A DNA stretch of 62,500 nt, taken from the NCBI GenBank assembly GCA_015039365.1, contig WION01000190.1, positions 1-62,500 of the forward strand, written 5' to 3'. Positions 1 to 12,676 of the stretch are shown here, one piece after another. Each line of letters starts with the position of its first letter. The stretch's first letter is position 1. The stretch comes from Amanita rubescens. Lineage: Eukaryota > Basidiomycota > Agaricomycetes > Agaricales > Amanitaceae. A model generated the notes under the pieces. That model saw only the letters and a program-made list of their open reading frames with translations. It had not been told where the DNA came from and searched no databases. A program made the position numbers and the translations under genes.

Positions 1-3000
1 TACTGCCAAGGCTTCTTTGCCCCTGCATAAGCTTAATGAGTCTGCAAAGTTTTGAATTGTGCCTTCATACAATAAGGATTGGCAAGTGGCTAACCCATCA
101 TGAAACCATATCATGCCATTATTGGTTACAACACGTGATGTAAAATGTGAATTTCCATAATACACAACTCCTCGTAGTTCATATTTAAATTCTTCATTGT
201 TAACATATATACAGAAACTGTGATCAATGTGAAGCTGCTGGGTTGAAAAATCAATGGCTATAAATGGTAATGGAAGAAGAAATTGATGAATAATTGCCAT
301 CTTCTCTGGGCAGGAGGTACAAGTTAAATTGGATTCCTCTTTCAGATCTTGCATCCAACCTGCAACAGATCTAGACATTGTTGACCCTATTGTAAGTAGA
401 CAGCAGGTATTGTTGGTTCTTCTTGTTCTTGAAATGTGATCATTCTTGCACACAAAATCGCTTTGGATGGCAGTGGTTGGTATTGTTAGTAGATATTCAA
501 TTAGTCTTGATATTGAAGTAAATTGCCCCCATCTGAAATGGGATGGACGAAGTTGATGTAAATAGCGTCTTATATCATCTCTTGTGGATTCCAAAGTCTT
601 GATTCCTGATGCATGCTTTACAAAGTTGGAAGCCAAGTTGCCTAAAATATCATTCATGTTTCTAAATATGTCAGTGTAGAAGTATTTATTACTGGACCAG
701 ACTGCATGTATTATGCACAATATAGCATCATAAGCACAGCTATTTTGGTCCCATGTAGTCCCTATTGGAGTCAAAGACTGCACATTAATGTTTGCATTAT
801 CACCATTACTTCTAGCAGTTGAACTTGTCTTACAGATCTTTGCTCTATGTTCTTCCCCTTGTGTGATTTCTTTTCTCTTGTTGCTTTTGGATGGAGCAAA
901 AGCTATGGAATTAGATATGTCCATTTTAGATGATGAATTAGGTATTGACTCTTTTGTCACAACCTTCCACAGCAAGTCATCTGCTATAGGATCAAGCATA
1001 GGATCATTTTTGCCCCATTTAATGGATGAATGCACTGTGCTTGGTACATAATCCATGCCCTTCTCCATTCTAAATTCATGAATTAATGCATTACGCCTGT
1101 CTCCATTTATTGAACTTGATAGTTGACCTAAGTAGCGCAATTTTGTGATTTCATCAAGCAGTTCAAGGTCACGGTATTCCTGCCTTAATGCACCTGAAGC
1201 TCTTCCTGTTATCATCTTTGGATCAAAGCCTTGTAGAATAATTGTGCCTTTTGCTGTAGAACTTCGAGAAAGAACAGTATAGTATGCTTGATGGGATCTG
1301 CAATTGTTCAGGTCTACTGGGTTATTTGGTCTTGTCTTCCCCTGTGATGCAAAGTCTGTCATAGCAAAGTTTGGTAAAACTTCAACTTGAGATCTGGAGA
1401 CAGATACTGTGCTTCCATCTGGTAATTTACATGTAATAAATACTGTGGATCTTGTCAGTGGTACAACATTCTCTGGTAGTCCATCTATTTGTATAGACTT
1501 TGGTGGTGCTTTCAATTTCACAAACAGGACATCTAACATTTGCTGATTATGTTGTCCTACTGTTGATTGCCAACCAACAATGGTTGCTTCCTGTCCATTT
1601 GTAATACATAGCTCAGTAGCTACATTACATTTGATCATGACAGGGAGACCCATGCAAATTGAAAGCTTACCAGGAACAGGCTTATCTGCACTTGAATGTG
1701 GTAAGTCCCATAATAATTTTTGATGTGCAATATTAGCTTGGTTACCCTTTTTTGCTTGCTTTTCTTCTTTTTTCAATGCCTTCAGAGTGCTTCAAGGTAT
1801 CTTCTGAATAAAAGTCAACTAATTGCTGTCCAGTGTGTTGTGCAAATAATTGGCATCCAAGTTTATTTATTTCATCCTTTTGTGCATTCTTGGCAGTTAT
1901 TATTGATACAAATCTGAAGTTAGGGTCAGTTATGGAAGGTTTACCAGGAAGTGAAGATGTAATAAGTGATCTGAGGAACTGTATGTCTGCAAGAGTGCAA
2001 TCCTTATGTCTCATATTCACTAAAGCCTTGCGCAGTTTATCATCATCTTTAGACTGAGTTCTTTGTCTCATATTTTGTCTCAAGATAACAACAGTAATTA
2101 ACTTGATGCCATAATGCTCTACCAATTGCCATTTCTTGTGCTTTTTTCCATGCTCCTGACTGGCCAACAGTTCTGCTATACAATGAAACACTTCATTGCC
2201 AACGGGTGGTGGTAGCTGTCCAAAGTCACCAGCAAAGAGCATATTGAAGCCTCCAAATGGTACAGTTGTTTATTCATTACTTTGCATAACTGTGCACTGA
2301 TCTTATATATATCATGACAAGATAGCATTGAAACTTCATCCAAAAAAATATAATCTACTCCCCAGTAAGTTGGTTCGCACCCGCATCAATGTTTTGGTAG
2401 CCTGAGCTTCATTGCTCATATCATTTATTCCAAGGATAGAATGATAGGTTGAGCCTGACAGCAATGCTGCAGCACTTCCAGTTGGTGCAGTTATTATAAA
2501 TCTGTGTGCCTCACCCCTCCTTTCAAAGAAGTTTGATACAGCACTAAGTACCCGGGATTTTCCAGTTCCACCCATTCCACCTATATACATCTTCAAGGGC
2601 TCTGAATTTGGCATGACAACATGGTTAGCTATGATTCTAAATGCTCTATCTTGTTCATCATTGAGACTGTACTCTTGGGATATAGTATCTATCATGTTAT
2701 TATGCTTTGTAGTATGAAATTTCTTCTCTAAATAAGCCTTGTCAGTAACTCTCACAACATTTGGTGGGAATGATTCAAGGGGGGCTTGCTTTGAGTTGGA
2801 TGCGTTCCTTACTCTGCTCTCAAACACAGTTTTCTTTTTTTCTTGCAATATTGCTTTCCATGATGCAGGAGGCAAGTGACAGGTTTTACTGACTTGACAA
2901 AAATCAGAATAAGGGGTAATTTCAGGTGTTTCATCCAGCCACCCAGTTCTTTGCAAGATATCTTTGATTTCTTTAGCTTCTTTTTGTCGGTTCAATTCAG

Positions 3001-6000
3001 ATTTGCATAGTTTTTCATTATCTGGCTCTTGTAGTAAGTCACCACTGTTAGGGTCAACATATGGATGATGATCTGAGTTTAATTCATCATCTTCATAACT
3101 GGTATCAAAAGAATTGATAGGCCACTCATTAGGAATGGCACCTGCCTTCATTTGAGCTCGGAAATCATCACGTGCATCAAAACATTCATACTTGATGTTG
3201 AAATTCCTCATCAGTTGTTTTTCTCTTTTTGTGAATTCATGCTCATTAAATGTTTCATCCCAAGATTTTGTCTTTATCTTTAGATCAAAGCCTGTGCGCC
3301 ATGGTTTGAACAGTGCCAACATTGTGAGGCAATAAAATTCTCTGTCACCCTGATCACATCTAGGAAGGATGCGTCCTATAAAATTGACAACTGTAGTTGG
3401 TTCCAAAGGTTTAAGAACAGTTATGTGTGTTTCATAAAGAGGATGCTTATTTTTAAATCTATACATATTCTTTGGGAGATTACTGGGAATATCTCTCACT
3501 AAAATCTCAGTATCACTGAGATCAGTTGGATCAGAAGTTTCAGTTTCACTGATGTCACTAATGGCTGGTTCTTCACCATCACTAAATTCTGATGAATCAT
3601 TGTCCATTGTGATGTCTGAATAGTCATCATTGGCTTTACTATCTTCATGTAAATTCAAATCAGTGAATTCCATTGCATCTAAAGGTTCAGGATTACACCC
3701 ATGCTTTTCATATGTCAATCTATATTTTCTGCGTTCACATTGGAGTATCCATTGATACAAATTCATATTGTCAAACTCTGAAGGTCTGTAGATGTAATCA
3801 TGTACAGGAGAAAAGCCAATAATTTGTTTCTTTGTTCTGATTAAAGTAACTTTGTCTGCATGTGTTGATGGGTCAACTTCCTTCCAAGGTCTTTGGGCCT
3901 CAAGTATAAATGCATGCCAGTAAAAAGGGATAAATTTATGATTAGTGTAATGATCTGGATTGCCCAGAAGGTACATGCAAACCATAGGTGCACCCATTTC
4001 TGTTTTTGTGGAAAGAGCATTTACAATCTTGTTAATAAGCTTCCTGGCTTTCTCTCTCTCAGATAATGAGCTACCTATTATGTCAGTATGTTTGTCAAAT
4101 ACACTTCTTATTGCTTCAAACACAACATGTGTCTTGAGACCAGTTTTGGTGATGTAATCAGTAACATATACAATAACAGCCTTCAATGCAGTACCTGACC
4201 ACATGCATGTCACATCAGTATTGCAACGCATGATATATGTGAGAACAGGAGTGAAAAAGTTGATCCAAGCTTCAAATTTTTTTATTGTTAATCCACCTGT
4301 TTCAGGATCAACTTCTGTTTGTTCAAAGATTGGACGTGGGAATCTAGCTTTACATTTACCATATTTGTTGTCTTTACATGATGCATATTTCTTGCTCACA
4401 GAACCATCTTTGTTGGTACCCCTTTCACAATTATGTATGTTAGACTTGCTGATAAGGTCATCAACAACATTGTCAAAATACTTCCACCATTTAGTTAAAT
4501 CATCACATTTGCTACAGCACTTATTTTGAGAATGCTTAGAGTCACACAAAGGTGGTGGTTGCTGTGGCAATGTTTCAGTAGGGTCTTTATATGATTCTTG
4601 CTTGGAATGTTCAGCTACACTTGCAAGCACTTCATTTTGGGTGCCTGTCATGAACTCTCCAATATGGCAACTTTCAAGCCAGGATATCAAGTGTTTCCTC
4701 CAGTCAGAGTTTTGATCTAAGATTTTTTCTCTCATCTCTTGTGGTGTTAAATTTCCTCTGAGCCATATGAGCATATGCAGATGAAGTGTTAATCTTCCCT
4801 GCTGTTCAACAGTGCCATAGTATGCATTTGCATCACCATATAGACCTGCATGTTCTGAATCAAATCCTAAAATATCAGAGATAAATAATTTCACAAGGAA
4901 GTCAAAAAAGCGTGCTCCTGCTACTGGATTTCTGCATATCAATCTCATGCGTTCATCATATGGTAATATTTCAACTTCAAACTTTTCTTTATTATCAGCA
5001 AAGTAGATGCAAAGGGGATGCTTCACATCAGCAGGTGAGATTGTTATGTACCAGAACGGAGCTCCCCTATGATATATCAAAGACCAAATCTCATTTCTCA
5101 TCCATTTTTTACTAGTATTTGATCCTTTTACTGGACCTGCTACATGATCAAGATCTCTAATTAATTTAAAGCACTTCTCTTCTTCTTCTGTTTCTGGCTT
5201 CACAAGCTCATCTTTACTCATGCATTCTAATAATGATTGTAGAACATTATTATCTAGAGTTAGTATTCTCTCCTTGATATCATTAAATACAGCTTTATCA
5301 GCCAAGAGAAAACTTTGGGAAGATGCAGTTTTTATCTGCTCATGACTGAAAGCTATGAAGGGGAAATCTTGATCTGTCTGAAACCTTTTGTCATGGTACA
5401 TTAAAAGCCATTTTTTGTGCTCCTTATCAGACAAGCCACCAACAGTGCCTACCCCTCCAAGACCATAGGGGAACAGCCAAGGAAACATTTGTGGATATAG
5501 CTGAGGATTGTTCCAAATGGATTCTGGTTCTTTACTATGACCTATTGCTAGAAATTTACCTTGTGAATTTAAATGTTGTAATGATTTTACTTTGACAGTG
5601 TTAATTGACATGATGTTAAATTCTTCACCTGTAAGACCATGGACAGTGAAGGCACATTGCCCATCCGTAGTTCCATCCTCTTCTTCCATATCATGGACAC
5701 TAGTCCCTTCAGGAGTTTTATTGTGCATCATTTGTTTATACTCAATGCTTACAGGAGGCATATCTTCTGGATACTCATCAAGATTAGCAGTTGAGATTAA
5801 AACATCCTCATAATCAGCATGATTCAAAATCAACCATTCAAGAGCAAGTTTTACATGATTTCGCCTCACAAGAAATGGTGTTCTTTGGAAATCTGTTGAT
5901 GTAGGCTTGCATGGTCCAGTAAACATGATAGCAAGGACTTCTTCTATATCTGCCTTTGGGGGAGGAAGAATATTATATACTTTGGGTACAGGTTGCTGAT

Positions 6001-7897
6001 ATGCAATGGCATGTGCTTTCATTTTTCTCATTCCTGATGCAATTCGGATAGAGCAGATACTGTGCCTAACTCTGGCAACTAACATTTTTTCCACATAGTG
6101 CAAGTCAGAGAGGACCTTGGGAACTTGTCCTAACCATAAGCCCCTTGCAAGAGCCAATCTTGGGACATTTCCTAAGCGCAGAGCTGCACGACATGAATTG
6201 CATATTTGCTGACAAGAATGATCAATAGCATGTGGAAATTCACAGATCTTATCAGAGGCTTTGTATCTTTCTTGTCTGGTAAAGCCTGGTGCTTCCAGAA
6301 TATGCAGGTAGTTCTTTACAGCAGAAAGCCTGCTGAGAGATGCAATAGAAACAAGTTGGCCACATACAGCACATCCTTTCTCCTCAAATGTTTCAGGCTT
6401 CAGTTTAGAACAAGATGCATTAATGATTTTGAGGGAAAGCTTCTTGTCTACAGGTTGTGGAGGAAAAATAGAAGCAAGATCACAAGTATCAAAATCTAAA
6501 TTGTTTTTCTTAGCACGATGTTTAGCAACTCTCTGTTGTGTCTGTTGTCGAAGTAACTGTTTTTCCTCATCAGTTTTGTTGACTACAGAGAGAATGGTGA
6601 CATGTGAATGGCAGATGTTGCATGTCATATGATCTTTAAACAATAGCTTTAATTGTGCTACTGATGTTCTCCATCCAGCCTCAAGACCATGCATTATTGC
6701 GAGTTGCCGTGCTTGTGCAACTGGCACAAATTGAATAAGCTCATGCATAGGAAGTTTTACCTGCAAATAGCATTCTGCATAATATTGATTGTTATTGCTC
6801 ATGTCAACATAATCAATGAAACAAAATTCCTTTGTTTCTATATCTGAGCATTTGTTTGATGTACTGCCATTTATGAAAGCAGAGATATCCATATATTTAA
6901 TGATGCGTGTTCTGTGCCCTCCAGTGACAGGAGCTGCAACTTTGCATTGCAAGAGACAAGATAGCAAGACCAGGGATATGATCAGGACACCAATGGCACA
7001 CATTGTGACACACCAATGATGTAGAGTGGGAACACTGAAAGAAATGGCAACACTCAAGACACCAATTTTATGGCACATTACAACACTCCAATGGTGATGA
7101 GTAGGAATTCTGAAGGCAACAACAATGATCAGGACACCAATGTGGCATATTACAGCACTCCAATGATGCAGAGTAAAATTATAACCAGTAGATGCCATAG
7201 TATATAGCATTATGGCAATCAGCATATTATATGGCATGATAGCATTCAGCACTGTTTTATACACCATAAAGGCATTCAGGGCATTCATATATACCATAAT
7301 GGCATTCATATACACCACCAGGGAATTAATATATACCATAATGGCATTCAGATACACTGCCAGGGCATTCATATATACCATAAAGGTATTCAGATACACT
7401 AGGGCATTCATATATACCATAAAGGCTTTCAGATACACCAGGGCATTCATATATACCATAAAGGCTTTCAGATAAACTTGGGCATTCATATATACCATAA
7501 AGGCATTCACATACACTGCCAGAGCATTCATATATACCATAAAGGCATTCACATACACCACCAGGGCATTCATATATACCATAAAGGCATTCACATACAC
7601 CACCAGGGCATTCATATATACCATAAAGGCATTCACATACACCACCAGGGCATTCATATATACCATAAAGGCATTCACACACACCACAAAGGCATTCAGA
7701 TGCAGTATCCAGTGTAATGCCAAGCACATGTCTGATATTGAGAAGCAAAGTAGTTTATAAGAATTTATTATCTGCAAATGAAACAAGAATGGCACACCAG
7801 CATCAATACCATAGAAACAATCCATGATGTGCTCAAAATTCCAGCAACAATAAGTACAAGAGAGAATGGTTATAACCATTGCCATTGCTAAGCACAT
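1..7897 (-). pseudogene. Helitron-1 replicase/helicase (RepHel) with C-terminal USP-like domain, frameshifted
   Basis: Encodes the rolling-circle transposition protein. Reading from high to low coordinates: a zinc/DUF6570-type N-terminal region (about 6.9-5.7 kb), the HUH Rep domain with HLHMLIW near 4780 and the tyrosine motif YVTDYITK near 4160, then a PIF1-family helicase with Walker A GGMGGTGKSR near 2565. The frame breaks near 2355, just before the Walker B DYIFLDE, again near 2265, and again near 1775; the domains resume in other frames. The remainder (1-1740) matches the C-terminus of the Helitron-2 protein, including the Cys motif NSCAYDA near 740 and a His motif SHFTSRV near 145, and runs off the window about 7 residues before the expected end. 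The long open frame upstream of about 6.95 kb includes a 14-residue repeat; a downstream true start is more likely. Inactive as read. Confidence 0.85.
7256..7715. repeat. 42-bp minisatellite (with 39-bp variants)
   Basis: About eleven tandem units built on GGCATTCATATATACC and GGCATTCACATACACC half-units of about 21 bp. Because the unit length is a multiple of three, it stays open on the minus strand as a 14-residue repeat (VNAFMVYMNALVVY) joined in frame to the replicase. Some units are 39 bp, still in frame. No counterpart of this array exists in Helitron-2, which instead has a 45-bp direct duplication in the same place (about 35945-36035). Confidence 0.85.
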
Positions 7898-8282
7898 GAA
7901 ATATGTGAACTTATTTTAAATAATATTTGGGGCTGTGATGTGCACACAGACATACCATTTAGCAATATCAACCCATTTTGGAACAGCACACCAGATGCAG
8001 AATGTGCAGGTATAGTAGGGACATACAACACCTTGGATACAATAAATGCTCAATTGCATAATTGCAAACAGTAAGACTCACAGGAAAGCAAAGGAGTTGT
8101 CCTTGTAATATCAAGGCTGCTGCTGATACTAGTAGCAGCACTATCTTCATGGAGTGCAAAGTGTTCAGAAGCTGCAGTACAAACATCCTGTAAAGCAATC
8201 ACATCAAGCCAGGTATAGAAGATATACAAGACACACGCTAGTTATCACAGTGGTGGTTGCAAGGCAAAGTGGTGATACCGTA

Positions 8283-8398
8283 TGGCAGCGCTACTAGATC
8301 CGAGCTGCATTGTGATTATGTAATTCAGTCCCGCGCTGCTTAATGCTAGATCTGAGCTGCAGTTTGATTATGTAATTCAGTCCCGCGCTGGACGTCGC
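8283..8398. repeat. Direct duplication, about 58 bp
   Basis: Two adjacent copies share TGATTATGTAATTCAGTCCC and flanking GAGCTGCA and CGCGCTG. They lie in the non-coding 5' part of Helitron-1. Confidence 0.8.
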
Positions 8399-8559
8399 TG
8401 TGCCGCCTTGGTCGTGGTGGGCTTTGTCATTGTCAGACGTGATTTCACTCTCACTCACGAAGTTACATGTGGGGTAGCACATACTTATGTAATTTCCAAC
8501 TTTAACGAGGGTTAAATTTTTATTACATATTATTTCTACATGATATATGAACAAGTTGG

Positions 8560-9215
8560 GGAACGGATGAGGCTTGCAGGGCTGAGAGTGAGAGAGAGCA
8601 AGAGAGTAGGTGAGTGGCAGTGCTGAGGATGCAAACATGAGAGAGCGGGTGAGTGGCAGTGCTAAGGATGTGAACGCGAGAAAGCATGAGTGCTGAGGAT
8701 GCGAACGCGAGAGAGGGGGTGAGCGGCATTGCTGAGGATGTGAACACGAGAGAGATAGACCGAGGTTGGAGCTGAGGATGTGAACGCGAGAGAGCGGTGA
8801 GTGGCAGTGCAAGGATGCGAACATGAGAGCAGGTGAGAGAGTGGGTGAGAGGACGGGTGAGAGGACGGGTGAGAGGACGGGTGAGAGGACAGGTGAGAGG
8901 ACGGGTGAGAGGACGGGTGAGTAGCAGTGCTGAGGATGTGAACACGAGAGAGATAGGGCATGGCTGACAGTAAGACAACAGATCGGAGCTGCGAATGCGA
9001 ACGCGAGAGAGCAGGTGAGTGAGGATGTGAACACAAGAGAGATGGGCCACGGCTGAGAGCAAGAGAGCGTGTTTGACCTGCGAATGCAAACGCGAGAGAG
9101 CGGGTGAGTGGCAGTGCCAAGGATGTCAGTGAACACGATAGATGGGCCGCGGCTGAGAGCAAGAGAGCGGGTCGGAGCCGAGAATGCGAATGCGAGACAG
9201 ACAGAGAGTACAGGC
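8560..9215. repeat. GC-rich degenerate minisatellite
   Basis: Repeated phrases GTGAACGCGAGAGAG, GGGTGAGTGGCAGTGCTGAG and AGATGGGCCGCGGCTGAG recur with irregular spacing. A regular 12-bp array of GAGAGGACGGGT (about 7 units) sits at about 8832-8920. The overlapping minus-strand open frames here are by-products of the repeat. The sequence from 9216 to 9703 holds nothing I recognise. Confidence 0.8.
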
Positions 9216-9703
9216 GAGTTTTATAGACTGTGCCAGGTTGGGGACTGTGCCCGGTTGGGGATGAGAGCGTGAGATGGCGAACGAGGGTTGCAGAGAGATG
9301 AGCCGGGGCTGAAGCGGGGATAGGTGCTTTGGGCGCACCAGCGCCGTGTGCGAGGGTAAAAGGACAGAGCGAGGGTGAGTGTCGAGTGGGGCAGACGACG
9401 CAGGGCAAGGGGATGGCTCAAGAGCCAATCAAATAGCTCTGGCTCCGGTTACTCAGCTAGCCGGCGCCAAGCCTAGCTGGCTACCCGATACAACTGATGC
9501 CTCCACCAGTGTTCGGCATCAGAGTTATGTTTCAAGGCCTTGCTATAGGTTGAGATAGCCCGCTGATGGGGGTGGACTTAGCATATCGTCAAACAAAGAC
9601 TTTCAAGTTGAAGTAGCAGGCGTCTAATTGGTTTGTTTGTACGTATAGATCCCGGAAGTTACCGGTATCTTAACAGCGTTACAAGTGCCCGCGCGACCTC
9701 ACC

Positions 9704-9743
9704 GGCATAAGACCGAAGCCTTCGTTTCACTACGGCCTCGGAA
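9704..9743 (-). other. Helitron-1 5' terminus
   Basis: On the minus strand the element starts TTCCGAGGCCG, followed by GAAACGAAG and GGCTTCGGTCTTAT. The TTCGG/CCGAA arms can pair into a subterminal hairpin. The same start is found at the 5' end of Helitron-2, and in both cases the flanking minus-strand base is A, consistent with insertion between A and T. Confidence 0.75.
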
Positions 9744-10625
9744 TAGGGAGCCATCATCAGGAAAATGGCAAACTGACAATTATGGGTAATTACCTCTGAT
9801 TGCCCGTAATTAGGTGCAATCTTTTTTCAGGGCAGTCCCTAACTGCTACCCATATTTTATGTGTAAATTAACATAATTACAGTGAAATACACCAGGTTAA
9901 TTCATCCTACCTCAGCCCATTCTCACAGGTCATTCAGGTTCATGGCGACAAACTCTCATTGCAGCTTATATAGAGGATACATATATATACATATATATGG
10001 TGTATAAAGACTCAGTACGTAGATGCATGGCTTATTAATAAATTAATGAAGCCCTAGGGGAAGTGGCTAATGGTGAGTGGAGAATGCTTGTCAAGTCACT
10101 TGACGGGCAGAGAGGGCGCGATTGCAGGGTTATGCAGTTAGGAACGGGCAGAAGGTGGGTGTGTCTGCATTGAGGACCACAGAGAGAGAGAGAGAGAGCT
10201 AGGTACGGCAGGGAGCTAACAGGGTGGGCATGTCCACATTGAGGACCACAGAGAGCTAGGTGCGGCAGGGAGAACAGGTGTGTCCACATTGAGGACCAGG
10301 TGCAGCAGGGAGCTAACAGGTGGGCACGTCCGCATTGTGGACCACAGAGAGAGCTAGGTGTGGCAGGAATGTTTGTGGGAAGAGACAAGCATGAGGATGC
10401 AAAGTCGAACGTTCAACATGTTTATTTAATACCTGAACCGTGCGTGAGAATAACACTGAAGTCCGAGTCCTGCACCTAACCCTACCTAACCATCCGACCG
10501 TGTCATCGCCGTCCCACCGAGCTCAATATCATGGATATGGTGGTCTCAGTGTGATGCACTGGCCCCCGCAGCGCTCCACCACTCGACTGTGTAGAAGATT
10601 GTGCCAGTGGATGCGGAGAGAGGAG
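9744..10625. other. Spacer between Helitron-1 and hAT-1; no gene recognised
   Basis: The first 250 bp are AT-rich with short inverted motifs such as GGGTAATTACC followed by CCCGTAATTAGG. A TA-rich simple repeat lies near 9978-10000. A minisatellite follows (separate entry). The right edge (10618-10625, GAGAGGAG) is the target-site duplication of the hAT-like element. Confidence 0.6.
10145..10375. repeat. Minisatellite, about 55-70 bp unit
   Basis: Four imperfect units share TCCACATTGAGGACCACAGA, GAGCTAGGTGCGGCAGG and GAGCTAACAGG. The first unit contains a (GA)n tract. Confidence 0.75.
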
Positions 10626-11715
10626 TAGTGTTTTAAAGTCCGGTCTGGTCCAGTCTTTATTGCCTTTTTAGGAAAGACCGAGACCGGACCGGTCCCAGGG
10701 TGTCCCTGATATCAAAAAGACTGGAACCGGACCGCTTAAGACCGCTAGACCGGTCTAAATTCAGAAAAAAGACTGGTTAGGACCGGTCTGGACCAGGACC
10801 GGTCTTGGACCAGTCTTGGACCAGTCTAGACCAGTCCTTACATTGTTTTCCATGTCCCTATGGCTCCCATACAATTAATTGCAATGTTGAAATTGATGTA
10901 AAACTACAAAAGACAACATAAATATCAATATAATAGTATAAGCCATGCCATCACATGTGAAACCCAGTGTTGCTAACCCTCACCCTCTCATATATCACAC
11001 CCAACTGCACTCCAGGTAAGTCAGGAGAGCGCCAAACATTGCCAAAGAGATCACCAAAGAGATCACCAACTAGTGAGAATGAAACCCATTGTTGCTGACC
11101 CTCACCCTCCCACTGATAAACTATACTCCATTGGACCAACTGCACCCTCTCACACTCCCTCTCACACCCACCTGCACTCTAGGGAAGCCACATGAACCAC
11201 TTTTGACAATACTAGGAGACTGCCAAACATAGCCAAAGAGAGTGCCAAAGAGAGTGCCAAAGAGAGTCCCAAGATCATACTACCTCAAATGTTAGCCATT
11301 TCCTATAGCTGATGGGTCAAAAAATAACTTGGATGTACTAGAACATAGTTGGATTAACCATGTTCAGAATTTCTTACTTGGAGTGTTGCAACAACAATAT
11401 TCACAAATTATATATAGCTTCAAACAAAAGTTACCATTGTAAGCTCAGATCTCAACCGTTTTGGACGTTTGAGTGCTCAAAAAAAAGCTAAAATATGGTA
11501 GAATACAACTGTACTGGTCACCCTTTACTATGAGTGGTCTAGACCGGTCTGGACCAGTCTTTTGCGGTTTTTTTGATTTTAAAATTTTAAAAAGACCGGA
11601 ACCAGACTGCCCTTGGACCTGCCAAGACCTGAGACCGCAGTCCGGTCCAAATCGGTCCTGGTCCGGTCCGGTTCCGGTCTTTTTCGGTCCTGCAGGACTG
11701 GAAATAGAAACACTA
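10626..11715. mobile_element. hAT-like non-autonomous element 1 (1,090 bp)
   Basis: Flanked by a perfect 8-bp direct repeat GAGAGGAG (10618-10625 and 11716-11723), the duplication size typical of hAT transposons. The ends form a short terminal inverted repeat starting TAGTGTTT. Each subterminal region (about 10640-10835 and 11530-11700) is packed with copies of GACCGGTCT/GGACCAGTCT, as expected for transposase-binding repeats. The middle contains simple CCAAAGAGAGTG repeats and no transposase gene, so it must be mobilised in trans. Confidence 0.85.
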
Positions 11716-11778
11716 GAGAGGAGGGTGTTTTTCAGCTGGAGTGCTGGAAGCTTCGAACGGGCCACGCGGGACAGGTAG

Positions 11779-12285
11779 TGTTACAACACGGTACGGACTC
11801 CCGCATTATGCTTACATGATACGTCGGACATGTTTATTTTCTTTATGCATACCTTATCCGTCTCACCCCTTATGCTCGATTCATACGGACAAGCTCGTTT
11901 CTTTACTTATACCATCCCTTGTTCCACATATGATGCCGTCCTTGTACTTACTTTCGCACTTACCATTATTCATTAATTAGTACGTCTCATTGTACTTGCT
12001 AGTATAAATACCGCATGTATTCTAGAGTCGAACCCTAAGTTCGACTTAGCTGTTTATTGTCGTCAGGCAATATAACCTTACTCTTAACTCATCTACCACA
12101 ATCGTCCTCAGATCCTAAGTCAACGCCTTGACTTAGTATTGAACTTATAATCTTAACGTTTGACTTAAGACTTGTAATCGTGACTAGAGTTGTCGTTGCA
12201 ACTTAGGTTGAGATTAACGAGTTCGTAACAATTAAGTCGAACTTATCAATAAGCCTGAACATCGATTCATTGGCATTTGATAACA
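11779..12285 (+). repeat. Probable solo/5' LTR of an unidentified retroelement
   Basis: Starts TGTTACAACA and ends TTTGATAACA, giving the TG...CA and inverted TGTTA/TAACA ends of an LTR. It contains a TATA-like box (TATAAATA, about 12003) followed by a run of short inverted motifs around TCGAACCCTAAGTTCGA. It is followed directly by a gag-like coding fragment. No second copy is present in the window, so the boundaries rest on the ends alone. Confidence 0.5.
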
Positions 12286-12345
12286 CACACTTTGACGAAC
12301 TTCCGGAAAGCCAGCCTGTAGGTTACTGGCCATGTTGTCAAAACG

Positions 12346-12676
12346 GATTGGAGAGCTCCACCAAACAGAGCTACACGAGACCGTAAAGGGAACTACATTC
12401 TTGACGGATACTACATCAGACTAAACGGTGCAAAATGAATCTGGGAAGATTTAGGAGGAAATCCAGTTAAAGAACAAGAATTCTGGATACCACAAAAAGA
12501 AACTAGACCTCCGAACGAATCATACTATTACTTCGCAGATCTATATCTTCAGGAACAGCACATCAGATTTGATCACCTCACAGAACATTGGATAGCATCC
12601 GAAACACAAGACTTTGTCCCTAACGAATACTTCAACACCCCTACTTGGATAAAAGGGACTGTTGACGCTCTACCAG
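12346..12676 (+). pseudogene. Gag-like retroelement fragment, in-frame TGA, truncated by hAT-2a
   Basis: An open frame containing KGNYILDGYYIRLNGAK, a TGA stop (12436-12438), then IWEDLGGNP, YYYFADLYLQ, FDHLTEHWIAS and TPTWIKGTVDAL, ending at the hAT element. The clean reading before and after the stop shows it is a decayed coding sequence. Its position just after a probable LTR suggests the start of a gag gene. It does not match the gag proteins of the two copia elements or the gypsy element in this window. Family assignment is inference. Confidence 0.5.

Larger units (their letters stand above)
1..9743 (-). mobile_element. Helitron-1, 5' part (3' end lies left of the window)
   Basis: A rolling-circle element read on the minus strand. 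It contains a replicase-helicase gene (minus strand, up to about 7.9 kb) followed upstream by about 1.8 kb of non-coding, tandem-repeat-rich sequence. Its 5' terminus at 9743 ends (plus strand) in CGGCCTCGGAA followed by T, the same end as Helitron-2 at 45464, and both are preceded by the motif ATAAGACCGAAGCCT. Only about 40 bp of the 5' end is shared; the sequence further inside differs completely. Unlike Helitron-2 it carries no recognisable cargo genes, only minisatellites. The 3' terminus cannot be seen. Confidence 0.85.

Noticed and set aside
7256..7715. Possible CRISPR-like array
   Set aside because: Units are contiguous tandem repeats without unique spacers, in a eukaryotic transposon.
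8294..9428. Several overlapping minus-strand open frames rich in SHPLSRVHILS
   Set aside because: All three frames are open because the underlying minisatellite lacks stops; the peptides are repeats of one another in different frames.
11445..11778. Open frames of about 100 codons on both strands in hAT-1
   Set aside because: They arise from the palindrome-rich GACCGGTC array, which is open in both directions.
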